This document shows, piece by piece, positions 38,713 through 50,690 of a DNA stretch of 64,000 nt. The stretch covers positions 372,001 to 436,000 of the forward strand of contig PTFA01000056.1 of assembly GCA_003342895.1 (NCBI GenBank), read 5' to 3'. Made by a program: the position numbers and the translations under genes. Below the pieces are notes generated by a model, which saw nothing but the letters and a program-made list of their open reading frames with translations, made no database searches and was not told the origin of the DNA. Positions within the stretch are counted from its first letter, which is position 1; each line of letters opens with the position of its first letter. This DNA comes from Casuarius casuarius. Taxonomy: Eukaryota > Chordata > Aves > Casuariiformes > Casuariidae.

Positions 38713-41079
38713 CTCTGTTTGAAAAAACAGAATTTTGTAGAGCTGAGAAAAGGCTCATATGCCTAAAAGCTTGTAGCTTTCCCAACTATATTAGCTGCTC
38801 AGATGACAGATATTACCTCTACCTGCAGACCACAACTTGTTCATGTCCTTAAACTATTATAAGTAGTGATTAGCAGTGATTCTATCACTTGTTATAATGA
38901 CAGCTTTGGTAGTTTATTGATCCTCCTATTACAGAAAAGCTCACAAGTAATGATAATTTATTTGTCTACACCTTCTCCGGAAAGTAGGAGATTGAGTCTT
39001 CCCGTCAGTTCTGATATTGCAGACAAGAATAATTGTCATCAGATAAACAGAACCGTCATAACATAAAGACTGTATTTAGCTGGTGAAAACTTTCTGTTCA
39101 GGTTTTGTTGCCTAGTGTTTTCCTGAATCTGGGTTCCCTGGATATAAAAATAAAAAAAAAATTGGCTCTAAGGGGTGGGATTGATCTCTTCTAATTTTAG
39201 ATGTCTGCAGTGACTGATGGCTACATCTCATGATGCCTTCCTAGGCTTCTTTCTCAACAGAGAGAAGGAGAATGTATCTATCTGAGCTTCTTCAGATATC
39301 TGCTTTATGACGAGATGAATCACACCTCAGAGGCGTGTTTCTCTCTGCTGATGACACAGAGATTGAGACACATAACTCAGATGCAGAGTCTGCTTTGTTG
39401 ATATCTTCATTTGGTCAGATAAATCCTACCCAGAGTGCTCTTTGACTTTGCCTGAGTTGTAAAATTTCATTAACAAAAAATAGTGGAAAGAGAACATATA
39501 GTACTGGAAAATCTGCTCTTTTACCTCTAGCTGACTGATTTAAATGCAGACTAGGAGTGCTCACAGTCTGACAGCTGTTCAGTGACCTATGTGATATGCT
39601 TTGAGTTTTTGGATTTTAGTTTTGCGAAGTCCTAAAAATAACCTTTTTTTTGCTGTCCACCTGCTCTGTTGCCACTGCATGCACACTTGGGGTGTTTGTT
39701 CAGGCATGTTAAGCATGTGCTCTTTTATGCCTCCTTGAAAACAAGCTCTTTAGGTAATTATTAGGCTAAACACAAGATGAAGGGGAAAACACAAATTTAC
39801 CTGATCTTGACAGCAAAGTTTATTTTCTAGAGCAAGTACCAACTAGCAAAGTACCAGAGGGGATATCAGGAGGCAGGCACTTCAGAAATACAGATTTCTA
39901 CTGGCTTGATAACATTTTTCAATGCCAGTTAGGACCTTTGTCCTAATTTTCAAAATAATTCATGGTTTAACCCCCAGTTACATCAAATTTGCATCTATGA
40001 ATCCTGCTGACAGCTAAGCTCTTCAGAGACTATGCTGACCACAAAGCTAAGAACAAAGCTGGGGATATAGCATTCTCTGCTCAGGGCATCTGGCTAAGGA
40101 ACAATGGGCCAGAGAAAAACAGCTTTAGGAAATGTTGCAAAAGGCATGAGAATGCCTTTCAGCCCCAGAAATGACAATGGCGATTTTGAACACCTTTTCC
40201 TCTCTCCATCTCAAATTCTTATCTGAGAAAGCCATATCCCAAGCCATAGTTTTGGCCTTAAATCTACTAGAGATTCCCTGAATCCCTCTGTACACTTTGC
40301 TATTGCTAGTGCCTTCATATAGTGCCAGGGCTCCCGGCAATAGTATAAAACCTTTAGATGTATAGGAGAAATATTGTCATACTTCCCAGGACTATAGCCA
40401 TTGAGGTGATGCAGTGGCACTGGGAACTATAGGTTGGAGCAGCTCACACTTCAGAGGTAAGGAAAAATGTGGGCAAGAGCTAGGCAAGTTGGTCAGGTAT
40501 TTTTCTTTCCTTGTGCTGAGGTATGTGTCAATCCCTAATGCTTCAGGTTATTTGGGGAAGCCAGTAGTCTCATTGCCTGTTAAAGAGGTTTACATTATCC
40601 TCTGTTCAATTTCCAGGGGACACTACTATGTGCCTGGCAGGACTAGAAGCCAGTGAAAGGATTAAAAATGCAGCTTTCCTTAAAACATTCATGTGAAATC
40701 TGTATCTACCTAGTTGAATGCCTTAATTACTTTGACTTTCTGAGGATTTTATAACTATATATTTTCCATATACAACACTATTTTAAGGAGATCACCTGAA
40801 AATGCTTGCTATCCAGAGCCCACCATACAGGAATGTTAATAAATTAATAGCATCTGTTGGTATAACTGGGAAATGAAGCTATAGAGTTACTCAATCTAGT
40901 GATGCTAAACCAGTTAGGAAAATGTTTGCAGTATCATTTAGAAATGCTTTGATTACAAGCATACTTCTAATCGAATCCTAGCCCCATTAAATCCTGTGTA
41001 CATGTTCATACCACTCTTATTCAGAAGTCTTGGGGACCATGTGACGGTTTGAGAGCTGATTTTGTACGCAGTGGGACTT
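38713..41079. other. Noncoding stretch, no gene recognised
   Basis: AT-rich DNA with short ORFs. A donor-like CAGAG|GTAAGG occurs at about 40458, without a good acceptor nearby. I see no further transposon. Confidence 0.5.
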
Positions 41080-41545
41080 CACACACTGTCAGAACCAGAT
41101 TGTTGTGTGCTGTCTTGAGAGTGCAGCTGGTTATTAATGAGAAAAATGCCTCTAAAGAGCCCATTATTGTTGTTGACCCATTCATCAAAGGTTTCCAAGA
41201 CTTCAGTTAGAGCAGAGGCACATAAACAGTTGATCTGAAGTTTGGAACAGCTGAGGAGCTAGAAACCACAGAGCAAAGATATGAAGGAGGAGATGTCTGA
41301 TGAAAAAGACTCCAGAAATCTATGTAAAAACATATTTCCAATCATAACCTTAAAACAATAACTATATTGTTCATCAGGCATTCTGGCCAATAGCTCATGC
41401 TCTGTCTCATTGCATCATATACTTGCATCCCACTGGTAATGACTTGTTCTTTGAATTGCAATTAACCTATTTAAGACCAATTAAGAAACAGATCTTGAAT
41501 AGGCCTGCAGTATTACAGCTCAGTACTCACAGAAGATGACAATGA
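41080..41545. promoter_or_regulatory. Candidate conserved noncoding element(s)
   Basis: Patches at about 41085-41265 (GGTTATTAATGAG, CCCATTATTGTTG, a SOX-like ATTGTT) and 41455-41545 (GCAATTAACC, CCAATTAAG) are complex, AT-rich and free of repeats. They resemble the other enhancer-like blocks. The call rests on composition only. Confidence 0.25.
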
Positions 41546-41966
41546 TGTTTTAATTAAATATGGGAGCAAAAGGTCTCAAACTGAAGCTTACAGCTAACTA
41601 AGCAGCAGTCATTTGGTTACTGAACAGGCAAGGAGCTTTATGGTCTCCTTCCACATGGTTCAGCCTCCATAGCTCTCAAGTTTGCTTAAGGCTAAATAGC
41701 TTTCCTAATCTATTATTGCACAGAAAAAGTCCCTCCCGCCCCCATTTTCTAGATAGCAGTTTGGTATGTTTTAGCAAACTGATTATCCCTTGTTTTTTCA
41801 GGGCAAGACTATTGCTGATGAAGTGATTTCATTTAGGCAAATTAACTCTGTTAGTTACATGAAAGATTGAGCACTGTTATCTTATGCTGGTATGCAGAGA
41901 GTCTCATAAGTACAAAATACACATCGAGGGCCAATTTCACATGAAAAACTCCTGATAGTATAAGAG

Positions 41967-42062
41967 CTGGTTAATATTTCTGAATTATTAAGTCTGACAG
42001 TATAATCATGCTTTTTTGTTGTTTAGGCTGTTGATACCAGATGTTTAATGCACAGTAAAATG
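41967..42062. repeat. Local duplicated segment, copy A
   Basis: This segment shares, in the same order and nearly the same spacing, GAATT, ATAATCATGCTT, ACCAGA, GTTTAA and GCACAGTAAAA with 42751-42846, about 784-785 bases to the right. The similarity is clear but diverged, pointing to an old direct duplication or two copies of an unnamed repeat. Confidence 0.75.
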
Positions 42063-42246
42063 TGATAGTGTAATAGGAAGCATTTTAAGGAAGTGCAATT
42101 TTGGAAAATGAAGAAACTACTTGGGGTAATTTAAAGCACAAAAACAGATGCTGGAACTTGGAGCTGGTTTAGTTTCAAATAAAGTGGAAGCCTTCCCTTA
42201 GAAACCTGTGGATATTCACCATCACGTTTTTTTTTCCTGAATGCAG

Positions 42247-42484
42247 ACCTGGCCGGCTTTGCTGTGGCCAGCATTAACCAGGAAGATGGGTCAGAGTATC
42301 AAGTCTCACTATAATACTATTTCTATACTGTGCCTTCACTATAGTCACTGCAAATCTGAAGTAAGGATCGCTCCCACTCTTCCAGATCTAACTAACTGTT
42401 CTGCCTCTGCTGTTTATTTAGCACATGACAACCACAGGACTGAATTAAAAACTTGCAGCTCTCTGGTGTTGTGTCAGATTTTAG
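42247..42484 (+). other. Candidate 238-nt exon
   Basis: A textbook acceptor (a T-rich tract, then CCTGAATGCAG) immediately precedes 42247, and TTTTAG|GTAAGT follows 42484, matching the donor consensus in the intron at all six positions. One frame is open throughout. Another frame reads from the acceptor to an early TAA at about 42312 and could be a last coding segment. The two copies of a local duplication flank the exon on both sides. No protein family was recognised, so a noncoding RNA exon is as likely as coding. Confidence 0.35.
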
Positions 42485-42750
42485 GTAAGTTTTATAGATA
42501 TTTCATGGGTACCAGATTTACATTGGGATGCATTATCCAAGTTCATTTATAAAAGTTGACCGAATTTAGACCACATGATGATTTTGTTAACTATTATAAA
42601 TTGATAATACTAAAAAAATCTGGCACAATAGGAAAAATAGTATCTGTAATTACATGTTTATTTTAAAAATATTTGATAAGCTATATATATATTCAATGAC
42701 TTGCACATGAAGGACAAGTTTCATACGGAAGCAACAGACAATAATGAATG

Positions 42751-42846
42751 CTGATCGATATTTTGGAATTGCTAAATCTAATGACATAATCATGCTTCGC
42801 TTCTTGCTGCTTCCTTTGGCACCAGACGTTTAAAGCACAGTAAAAA
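42751..42846. repeat. Local duplicated segment, copy B
   Basis: This is the partner of 41967-42062, sharing ATAATCATGCTT, ACCAGA, GTTTAA and GCACAGTAAAA in order. Its right end runs into a perfect 26-bp tandem duplication. Confidence 0.75.
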
Positions 42847-42887
42847 GAAACCTTAATGTTCCACAGTAAAAAGAAACCTTAATGTTC
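42836..42887. repeat. Perfect 26-bp tandem duplication
   Basis: The 26-base unit beginning CACAGTAAAAAGAAACC occurs twice head to tail, at 42836-42861 and 42862-42887, with no mismatch. The identity points to a recent slippage or duplication event, younger than the surrounding A/B duplication. Confidence 0.95.
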
Positions 42888-45800
42888 TCTGTAATTAATG
42901 GGTGAAAGCAAAAAAGTATATACAGGAGGGTTGTATTGCTATTATGTTGTCATATAATTTATGAGGGAAAGCAGCTGTATTTTTAAACAGTTTTCATTTG
43001 GTGTGCCTGGAATTTCCCTCTGAGAAATGAGAGGTTGAGGGAATTTTCTATGACAAAAATGAGTGAGTTTCATATTTAATAAATAATTGTTATCATACAG
43101 AAATTCTACGTAGTAGGAGACAGGAAGCTTTGTAACAGCAAGAGCCATTCCAGTTTCATCATACATTTCCCTGAATGTTGCAGGAAGTCCAGCCCTTAGG
43201 CAATCACCTCATGGAACTCGAACCAGAGGCCAGAGCAAAGTTTAGCTACAGGAGATGATCAGGTCTCTACTGATCTCTGACTATTTATATGTTGATTTCT
43301 TTTTTTCTTTTTTTCTTTTTTCAGAAGTTGCCACTTCTCATTGCCTCAATTCTGTCAGATCTACTTTGACACCAATCTGAACACAACGGGTATTTCAGCT
43401 GTCTTGAGTGTGTCTGATTTTAGGAGAACAGCTGCTCAGAGCTTTCTAAAGATAATTTTTTTTTAAGGTATCGCAACTTAACCACCCAAAAGAAGACACT
43501 CAACACAGGCCTTAGCTCAAATGGGCTTTGGGTCACTGTGACTTATATCACAGTGAATTATATCTTCAGAGCACCTTGCAAACATCTTTAGCACATCTTT
43601 CGTAAGAGAAGAAATCATTTCCCACTCATGAAGAAATGGTGACAGAAATAGAAGAACATACTGGGAAGCATTACAGACAGAAGAAAAACTCATATTAGAA
43701 CTCAGCACCTAGATACTCAGAGTCTGGCAGCTTAACTATTCACCTCACATCAGCTGAGCAACAATAACCTATCTGTGAATACAGGCTTAGTCCACGGCAA
43801 TTTAAAGATGGGTTGACCTATCTCACTCCATGTTGGAAGAGGTGTAGTGGCTTAGTTTAGGCATAGTAATATTCTTCTCGTCTCTAGTCTCCAAACCTTG
43901 ATGCTTAGCCCTCTAGAACACAACACCTGTATAGGAACAACTTGAAATTCAACTTAAAATTAATGAATACCTTATTAAATTATTGCAGGGGCTATCATTT
44001 TCTAAATAGGGAGAAAACTCCCTTTGACTTGGCTTCTGTTCACTTTTTTCCCAAGTCTCAAATAGACATGACCAATGAAAGCTTCTGACAGTGCTTGTGA
44101 CCAGAAAAAGTTGCTGCTGTGTGGTCCAGATTGACAGGGAACTCAACAGGGAGACACCGAGCACTACTTGCTCAGCTTCATTTTCCAGGGCAGAACAAAG
44201 ATCCAGGTTTCCAGAACGACTTCCTTAGTTTAATCTAGTCCCTTTATCTCATTCCAAATTAAATTAAGCTTCCCTAATCTTTTATTGCACAATCTGCTAA
44301 TATTTTTTGTAAACAGATGTTTAGGAGACAGCTGTTTTGTTTAACAACCAACTGAGAAAACCAAGATCCTGCATGTAGTAAATAAACAGATGAAATGTTA
44401 GATTTAGAACTGCTTGTTTCAGAAACACCATCCCAGAAACATTGGCTGGGGCATGGCTTCCTATGTCTGTCCTCCTTCACAATTCACATTCTCTTCTGGA
44501 AAACAGAGAAACTCCCCTGTTGCTCCCATGGGCTCGAAAGGCATGAGCCATCCCAGCTGCCACTTGTAAGTCATTAGTTTGATTTATACAAGTAAGATTT
44601 TAAAACAATAAAACCAAATATTGAGAGCTTTGGTGCAAAACTGCATGAACTGGCAATGCTGAACTTCCTTGTGTTATATGTTGTTTTTGTCTTTAAGTAA
44701 GTTTTCTAAGCTGTAATAGGCTGCCTGCAAACATGGATTAGAGCAGGGACTGCAGATAATAGTATTCTTATTTGAACTAAGAACACCCGCATCCCAAAAT
44801 CCTACTGACTCACCACAGGATTTCAAAGTTTTTCTTGTGGCTGATCATTTAGAACTGCCTTGGCAGGGGTTTTGAGAATATTAGCTAGTACATTTGGGAA
44901 ATTGTTTTTTTCTGGCCCTCAGTGGGACTGGGGGGGGGGGGATTTTTAAAGAAAAATCTATTTTAGTACAGTTTTGTGGATTTTGATGTCTGTTCCCACT
45001 TCAGTAATAGTGGATTGGTAGACTCTCTGAAATACCATTCCAGTATGCCTCCATATGGCCAAGATTAAAAATGAATACAACTACAGCACATCTGTCAAAA
45101 GTAACTTACTATTTAATGAGAAATCAGAACTCCAGGAAAAAAAAACTTTGTTTCCTTTTTCGCAGTACAGACTTATTTCTCCTGGCAGACTGGTCAATTG
45201 GGTATTGTTCTCATTAAGTCGTATGACTCCCACAGTGTCAAAGAATTATTTCAGATGCTCAAAAAAGGGGAAAGAAATGTTTTCTGAGATTTGTAAACAT
45301 ACACATGAGTATATTTATCTGCATAATAAAGTTAAAACTTAATGTCATAAAGATTCCCACTTCAAAGTTCAGGATTGCTGGAAATAATTCATACAGGGTT
45401 TCAGTATTAAGGAAAATCCTTGAAAAGCATGAAATTCTTTAAAGTGTATTTCTCTCTTTTTTAAGAAAAAACTCTATGTTTCATAATAAGCTCTGTGCAA
45501 ATCAACGGGTTATAATAGAAACTCCTTTAGGAGGAAGGAACACTAAAAATATTTACCCTGAAACTGAAGTCATACTGATTCTTTCGCTTTAGGAAGCATG
45601 TCAATAGAAAAGAAGTGTTCTCCATAGCTTGCCTAACCCCAGCTGTACTTTTCAAGGATATAGACGACACTGACGATAAGCCAGGCTGGCTCTACAGAGC
45701 ACTTTGTTCATTCCCCAAAAGATCTGCTGCTCGAGGACTTTGTGTCAAGATAACTTACCTTGCTTTGCTTGCTATGCCCTGGGAGATGGAAAGAACTCCT

Positions 45801-46234
45801 GCTCCCAAGAGATTTCATAAGAGATGTGTTTTTTAAAAGTCTGTTTAAAGTCAGGTGTTTTTGTCGGTTTCCCTGAGAGAGGACAGTTCCTGACAGTATT
45901 TATTTATTTCCAGAAGGTTTAGGTCAATATGCCTGAAGTATTGATCATAGGGACAGAGTGAGATCCTGATTCCAGTTATGCTTGAGTAAAGGAAATTAAA
46001 CTACTACAGATTTAAATCAGGGTAATAAAGCTCAGAATATAGCCCACAGTTTGTTGTGTGATAGCTAGTCTTCTAGTATTTGCTCGGAGGGATAGATTTT
46101 TGGGAACCTGTGGGTTCTTCGGTGTCTTTGTCATAGTTTGTATTCTACTCTTTCGTTGCTTTATTGTCACTGTGTCATTTACACAGCCACTGTTCCAAAC
46201 TACTGTAGAGAAAAACCTTCAGAGATCATGAGGT
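42888..46234. other. Noncoding stretch, no gene recognised
   Basis: The tract at about 43298-43324 is TTTTTTC-rich and ends in CAG, an acceptor-like site with no strong donor downstream. A G12 run lies at 44930-44941. About 45960-46055 loosely resembles a sauropsid fossil repeat (GATTCCAGTTATGCTTGAGT, then TTTAAATCAGGGTAA). ORFs are short and unrecognised. Confidence 0.45.
44930..44941. repeat. G12 homopolymer
   Basis: Twelve consecutive G are visible directly. Confidence 0.95.
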
Positions 46235-46360
46235 GTATTAAACTTCCACAGCTCCCATTAATTATAGTGCCTTTTAAAAATTAGGGTGCCTATCCTTAGG
46301 ATGCCTTTCCCAAAGGCAATATTAGGCATTGGATGCCTAAGGATGAAGCATGTTAACAAC
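46235..46360. repeat. Possible ancient sauropsid repeat with stem-loop
   Basis: CAGCTCCCATTA, then AAAATTAGGGTGCCTA and GGATGCCTAAGGAT resemble old repeats seen in turtles and crocodilians. The segment folds on itself: ATCCTTAGG (from about 46293) pairs with CCTAAGGAT (to about 46346), and TGCCTTT pairs with AAAGGCA across a CCC loop. Family identity is from memory only. Confidence 0.35.
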
Positions 46361-46479
46361 TGTAGGCAGCATTTGTTTAGAAATGGATAGCTAAAATTCT
46401 CACCAATCGTAACAAATTGTTTTCTCTAAAAGAACCTAAGTTTGATGATGAATCTCCCTCCCCCAGAAAAAAACATGTT

Positions 46480-46580
46480 TATGTCAAATAGGAAACTGAG
46501 GTGAGAGGATAAATGATTTGTGTCCAACTTACTGTCAGGAGGAGGAAGCCAAGTTATCTGAGTGGCAGTTATGCCAGCAT
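46480..46580 (-). repeat. MIR-like CORE-SINE fossil
   Basis: ATAGGAAACTGAGGTGAGAG followed by GATAAATGATTTG and later GAGTGGCAG is the reverse-complement theme of MIR (gaggaaactgaggcacagagaggttaagtgacttg...agtggcag) with substitutions and small indels. Orientation is therefore minus. The right end is approximate. Confidence 0.55.
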
Positions 46581-46879
46581 GAACAAAAGTTTCAGTTAAA
46601 TAATAATTTTGAATATATTGTTCCTGAACAAATGATTAGTTCAGATAAGACGACAAAACAGGGGAATTACAGAAGACATTCATTTCTTGTTAATGTAGGA
46701 GAAAGGAAGGCAGAAAAACAATCAACAGAAATGGAAAAAGAAAAAAATTGAGTGAGAATCAAGCAGGAGGACGTTCAGCTCCTTTTAAGATGCTCCAAAT
46801 TTAGGCTTTTTTTGTAGGTGTTTACATGTGCTCCAGCTCCCCTTTATGCTCAACAGAAAGCTACACAGTGGAACCCAGA

Positions 46880-46985
46880 GACCTAATTGCTCTAGGGCCA
46901 GTAGGTGTGCACTCGAGGATAATTGTCTCCACTGACCTCAATGGGAGTTCAAGTACCTACCTCATATGCAGACACCTAAATGTTC
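46880..46985. repeat. Possible ancient sauropsid repeat
   Basis: CCACTGACCTCAATGGGAGT followed by CAAGTACCTACC and CACCTAAATG resembles a fossil repeat theme common in turtles and crocodilians (gacttcaatgggagttaggtgcctaaata). It is heavily diverged. The assignment is from memory. Confidence 0.4.
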
Positions 46986-48072
46986 ATGTTTGTACATTAA
47001 AACACATACATATAAGTATCCTAATCTTGAACATAATATGCTATGTTGAAATGGCAGTTAAGGATGTGACAGAAGCCAAATTGAGAGCACAGTCATAGCA
47101 GCTCAAGCCAGAAAAACACAAAGGTAACCAGAGAAAAGTGGTAGATGGAGAAGATAACAGCTGTAAACTCAAAACTAGTTGAAACAACGTAAGAAACTTG
47201 CCTCTCTTTCTTCCTTTCTAGCCCCAAGGTGAAAATGCAGTGAACAAATTAGGAGAAAAAATCAGATGAGGTAGCACAAGCCAAGGAAACTGAAAGTGAT
47301 ATCAAATGTTCAACCATAGAGCCAACGTGGTTTCAATATACAGATATAGAGATATTCCAATTCATGTATATATATGGAGAAGATAACCATTAGAAGTATT
47401 TGTGCTGCTAGACAATTAGCAAAAAACCCCCCAAATCTAATGTTACTAATATGGAACAAAAATGTAAATGTGATGTGACTTTCATATCTTAGTGCTATTC
47501 CTACTTGTTATTTTTCATTTGCAGCAGTGCCTATGAGAATAAGAGAATGGTACACATTCAAAGGTTGACGATAAACAGAGAGGATAGTCCTCGAGGTTCT
47601 TCATTAGTGAAGAATACATCACATTTCCAGATAGCACTTTTGCTGAACATGCTAGGCCATCTGCTCATGAGGCTTTTGGTTTCATTTCAGACACAACTGG
47701 CTTCAGCCCATCTCTAGCAGTCAATAAAAAGAAAGTTTCTAAAAAATGAATTACTGTCCCAAAACACAAATCAGTTTTTGCAAATGTTGTGATAAAGTTT
47801 CAGAGCATTGCAAAGGGGGCTACCATATGTGCAAACCCCTGCGGAGTGGTGGGGAGGGAGATGTTCCCATTGTAGCTCTCTGAAGCCATGTATATTTTCA
47901 TTTTAATATACCAGTATTAAATTCTATACTAATTTTTCTTTTTTGTTAGTCAGTATTGAAAAAGTTATGGGCTTTGTTTAGTTTAAATATGCAGGTTTAA
48001 CAATTGCTTTTTCTTCAAAGCAGAATGTTAATGCCAGTAATCCTAAGAATGCAGCAAAATGGGCAAATATTT
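46986..48072. other. Noncoding stretch, nothing recognised
   Basis: AT-rich sequence with short ORFs and a few A- and T-rich runs. No repeat family or exon was recognised. Confidence 0.5.
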
Positions 48073-48330
48073 CATAGAATCACAGAAATGTTAGTTAGAA
48101 GGGATTTCTGCAAGTTTCCTAGCCCAGCCTCTCACTTGGAACAGGATTATCAACTCTAGATCATGTCAGCTGTGGCTTTTTCCAGCCAACAGCTGAAAAT
48201 CTCCAAGAGGGGATATACCATAACCTTCGTGGGTAACCTCTTCCAGTGCTGCACTACTTTGTTCATGAAGAATTGCTTCCTAATCGCCAATCCAAGCCTC
48301 CCAAGCCACAGTTTGTGTGTACTGTCTGCT
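48073..48330 (-). mobile_element. CR1 LINE 3' end, truncated copy
   Basis: The segment starts TCATAGAATCACAGAAATG, the reverse complement of the CR1 3' terminal repeat (ATTCTATGA-like). It continues with GAAAATCTCCAAGAGGGGAT, ACCTCTTCCAGTGCTGCACT, GAAGAATTGCTTCCTAAT and CCAAGCCTCCCAAGCCACAG, the familiar order of an avian CR1 3' region read antisense. The copy is 5'-truncated and moderately diverged. Similarity fades after about 48330, though it may run to about 48430. CR1 is the dominant LINE of birds and is also present in other sauropsids. The subfamily was not determined. Confidence 0.85.
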
Positions 48331-50404
48331 TGCAATAAAACAGTACTATGCAGAGGGATAGCACAGGCTCTAAGAACCACTGAAGTATCACATAAACTTG
48401 ACCAGCAGAAGTTAGGTAGTACCTATGGGACGTAGGTCCTGTCTGCACATTGGCACCAGAGTCTAAGTCTTCTGAATGCAGCGTTTTATTAATAATCCTG
48501 TGTCTACAATCGTGTGTCTGTCTTGAGAACAGTATCAGAGGGGATTATCAGAGGCAATCAACTATCTGCATTTGATTTAGCATTAGTTGCTACTTTTCAA
48601 AATGGCATACATGACTAAGACAGTAAAGATATTTGGGATCAATATCCTGCTTGTCACAGGAAGGCCAGCAAAGAACTGCTCGGTCTATTATTTCTAGTAT
48701 TATCTGTAACTTCTTCCAAAATGCAGGTCTTCTGCATGCTTTAAGGGGATAGTGGTTCTGCTTGAAAAAGCCTTGTGAGAAGTCTTTGGCAGGCTAAGCA
48801 CTGTTTTACTAGGCTTATACCAAAAATTTGACAGAGGTGATTTAAACTTCATGTATAGTAATTTTTATATAATTAAATATGTCATCTGTGTTCATGGGTG
48901 GCCTCCTGACATTAAAAAAAAAAAAAAAGTTAGTGTTTTGTTGACATTTTAAGTTCAGAATGGCTTTTTGAATTTGGAATTTTCTCTCAGAGTAAAATAA
49001 CCTATTGACCACCAAGCTAAAAACTAAGACCCTTTCAGTAAGGGAGCAGTACAGTGTGGACTGGATTTTGAAAAGGCACTTGACTCTGTTTTGACATTTT
49101 TGCTAGTCTGGAATCTAGTGCCATGTTTTGTTGAACTTGTATTACCATTTATTCAAAAGATGTGCTATCTGGAGTTCTTTCTGGAGGTATTATCAAATAA
49201 AACAGTAAACTGCTCAGTCTAAGCTGAAGAACTGGGACTCTTGATTCTTTGGGTCAAGCTGAATGACCCAAAAGTTGAAGCACCTTCTGGTGGCTAATAT
49301 GGTTTCTTCTGTGCAGCACTGTTTTCTAAGCAGCATGATGAATCTTGCACTGCTATTGCCTGTGCTGTAGCTGTTTTGTGAATACATAGAAGACTTCAGC
49401 CTTGAGGGCTACCAATCTGGCACCTTTCAAAAGCACTAAATTCCCATTAAAAATTAAAAGAAAGCAATAGGGCAGTCAGCAAAATGTGTGTCCTTCCAGT
49501 TGTGGTGTCAGTAAACATGTTAAGTAGGTGAGTGGCATCTCAGTCAAAAAAAAAAGATAGGCAAAAGTTGTTGATCTTGACTAGGGGTGAAGTCTGGAAT
49601 GGTTGCTGGCTGAAGGCATAAAAAGCAGGCGAGCATATATAAATGAATGTCTTTTTTTTTAACTGATGATTGTCATATTATCATATACTATAGGCAATAT
49701 GTTGGGATTCTTTCATCACAACTGCTCAGCACTGTTGCCTGCTATTATTGAACTTAAGGCCAAAGACACTATAAAGCTATTCAGATAAAAATCAATGCAA
49801 AAATATTTTTTAAACCCCATCAGTTGTACCTTTGAGTTTGAGAAAAACAGTGAACTTTTTTTTCAGAATATGATGAAAATCTTGGGAGCTTAATTTCATC
49901 CTATAAAAGGACACATTCCTTAGAGTCTACTTTACCATTTTTAAAAAATATCATCATGTAATCTTTTCATGTTAGCCCTAAGCAAGGCTTACTAACCACG
50001 AGATTTTTACATAGTAAGTTCTTAAGTTTTACTAAAAAGCATATGACAAAGATATATTATTAGCCTAACATTTGAGTTCCCTAAAAGAATGAGTTATCTA
50101 TAGGAAAGTTAAAAACCAAGGGCAAGACACAGTAGCCAGAGAAGCTACTGAGGTTTTTTAAGAGAGCTAAGACATCCAAATGTCAGAACATGATAAAGAA
50201 AGCCCACACTTCAATCCCCGAAAAGCCCTTTGGCCTTACAGACTGCATGAATTTTGCCTCAGGAACCTAAACTTAGCTCAGACATGTACCTTCATTTGAA
50301 GTACTTTCGTTGAACAGCTAGTCAACAGCACTGATATTCAGAGACACAGTGGACAGGCATCTAACCCAAGGCCTTCAATCCAGCAATCACATGTAAATGT
50401 TCTA
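48331..50404. other. Noncoding stretch, no gene recognised
   Basis: Contains a 15-A run at 48914-48928 and otherwise AT-rich sequence without long ORFs. No exon or further transposon was recognised. Confidence 0.5.
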
Positions 50405-50487
50405 CATTAAACAACATCATAATTCTCAGGGCAGGGACCTGGACCATCATTCCTCGTAGCTGAGTGCTATAATCACTAAGGAACAGG
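50405..50487 (-). repeat. tRNA-derived SINE fossil
   Basis: On the minus strand CTTAGTGATTATAGCACTCAG resembles a pol III A-box region (TAGTGGTTAGAGCACT), and the following CAGGTCCCTGCCCTGAGAAT and TGTTTAATGTAGAACATTTA match the body of an old sauropsid SINE from memory. The copy is strongly decayed. Confidence 0.4.
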
Positions 50488-50569
50488 TGCATATGCCTTC
50501 CTCTATGCCCTTACAATTCTTGCCTTCTTTGTGGTTGAACTTCCACATGAAGAATGAATCCATGGAGAT

Positions 50570-50690
50570 TTCCTACAGCCTGATGGTTAGAGAACTGGCT
50601 TGGAAAGTGGGATAGCATTTTAGGCAAAAGAAGACCTACAATGTAGTTTCCTCCTTTCTGGGGAGTGCTCAACCTTGAGAGTAGAAATAC
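50570..50690 (+). repeat. tRNA-derived SINE fossil
   Basis: CCTGATGGTTAGAGAACTGG at 50579-50598 matches a pol III A-box region (TGGTTAGAGCACTGG). The B-box part is not clear. It lies about 80 bases from an oppositely oriented relic of similar type, so transcripts across both could fold back, although divergence is high. Confidence 0.45.

Noticed and set aside
39300..39450. GCTGATGACACAGAG resembling a reverse transcriptase ADDT motif
   Set aside because: No flanking LINE similarity was visible, and the frame has no other motifs of the family. A chance match is more likely.
43298..43467. Acceptor-like polypyrimidine-CAG followed by a possible donor AAG|GTATCG
   Set aside because: The T/C tract is a simple TTTTTTC repeat and the donor is poor.
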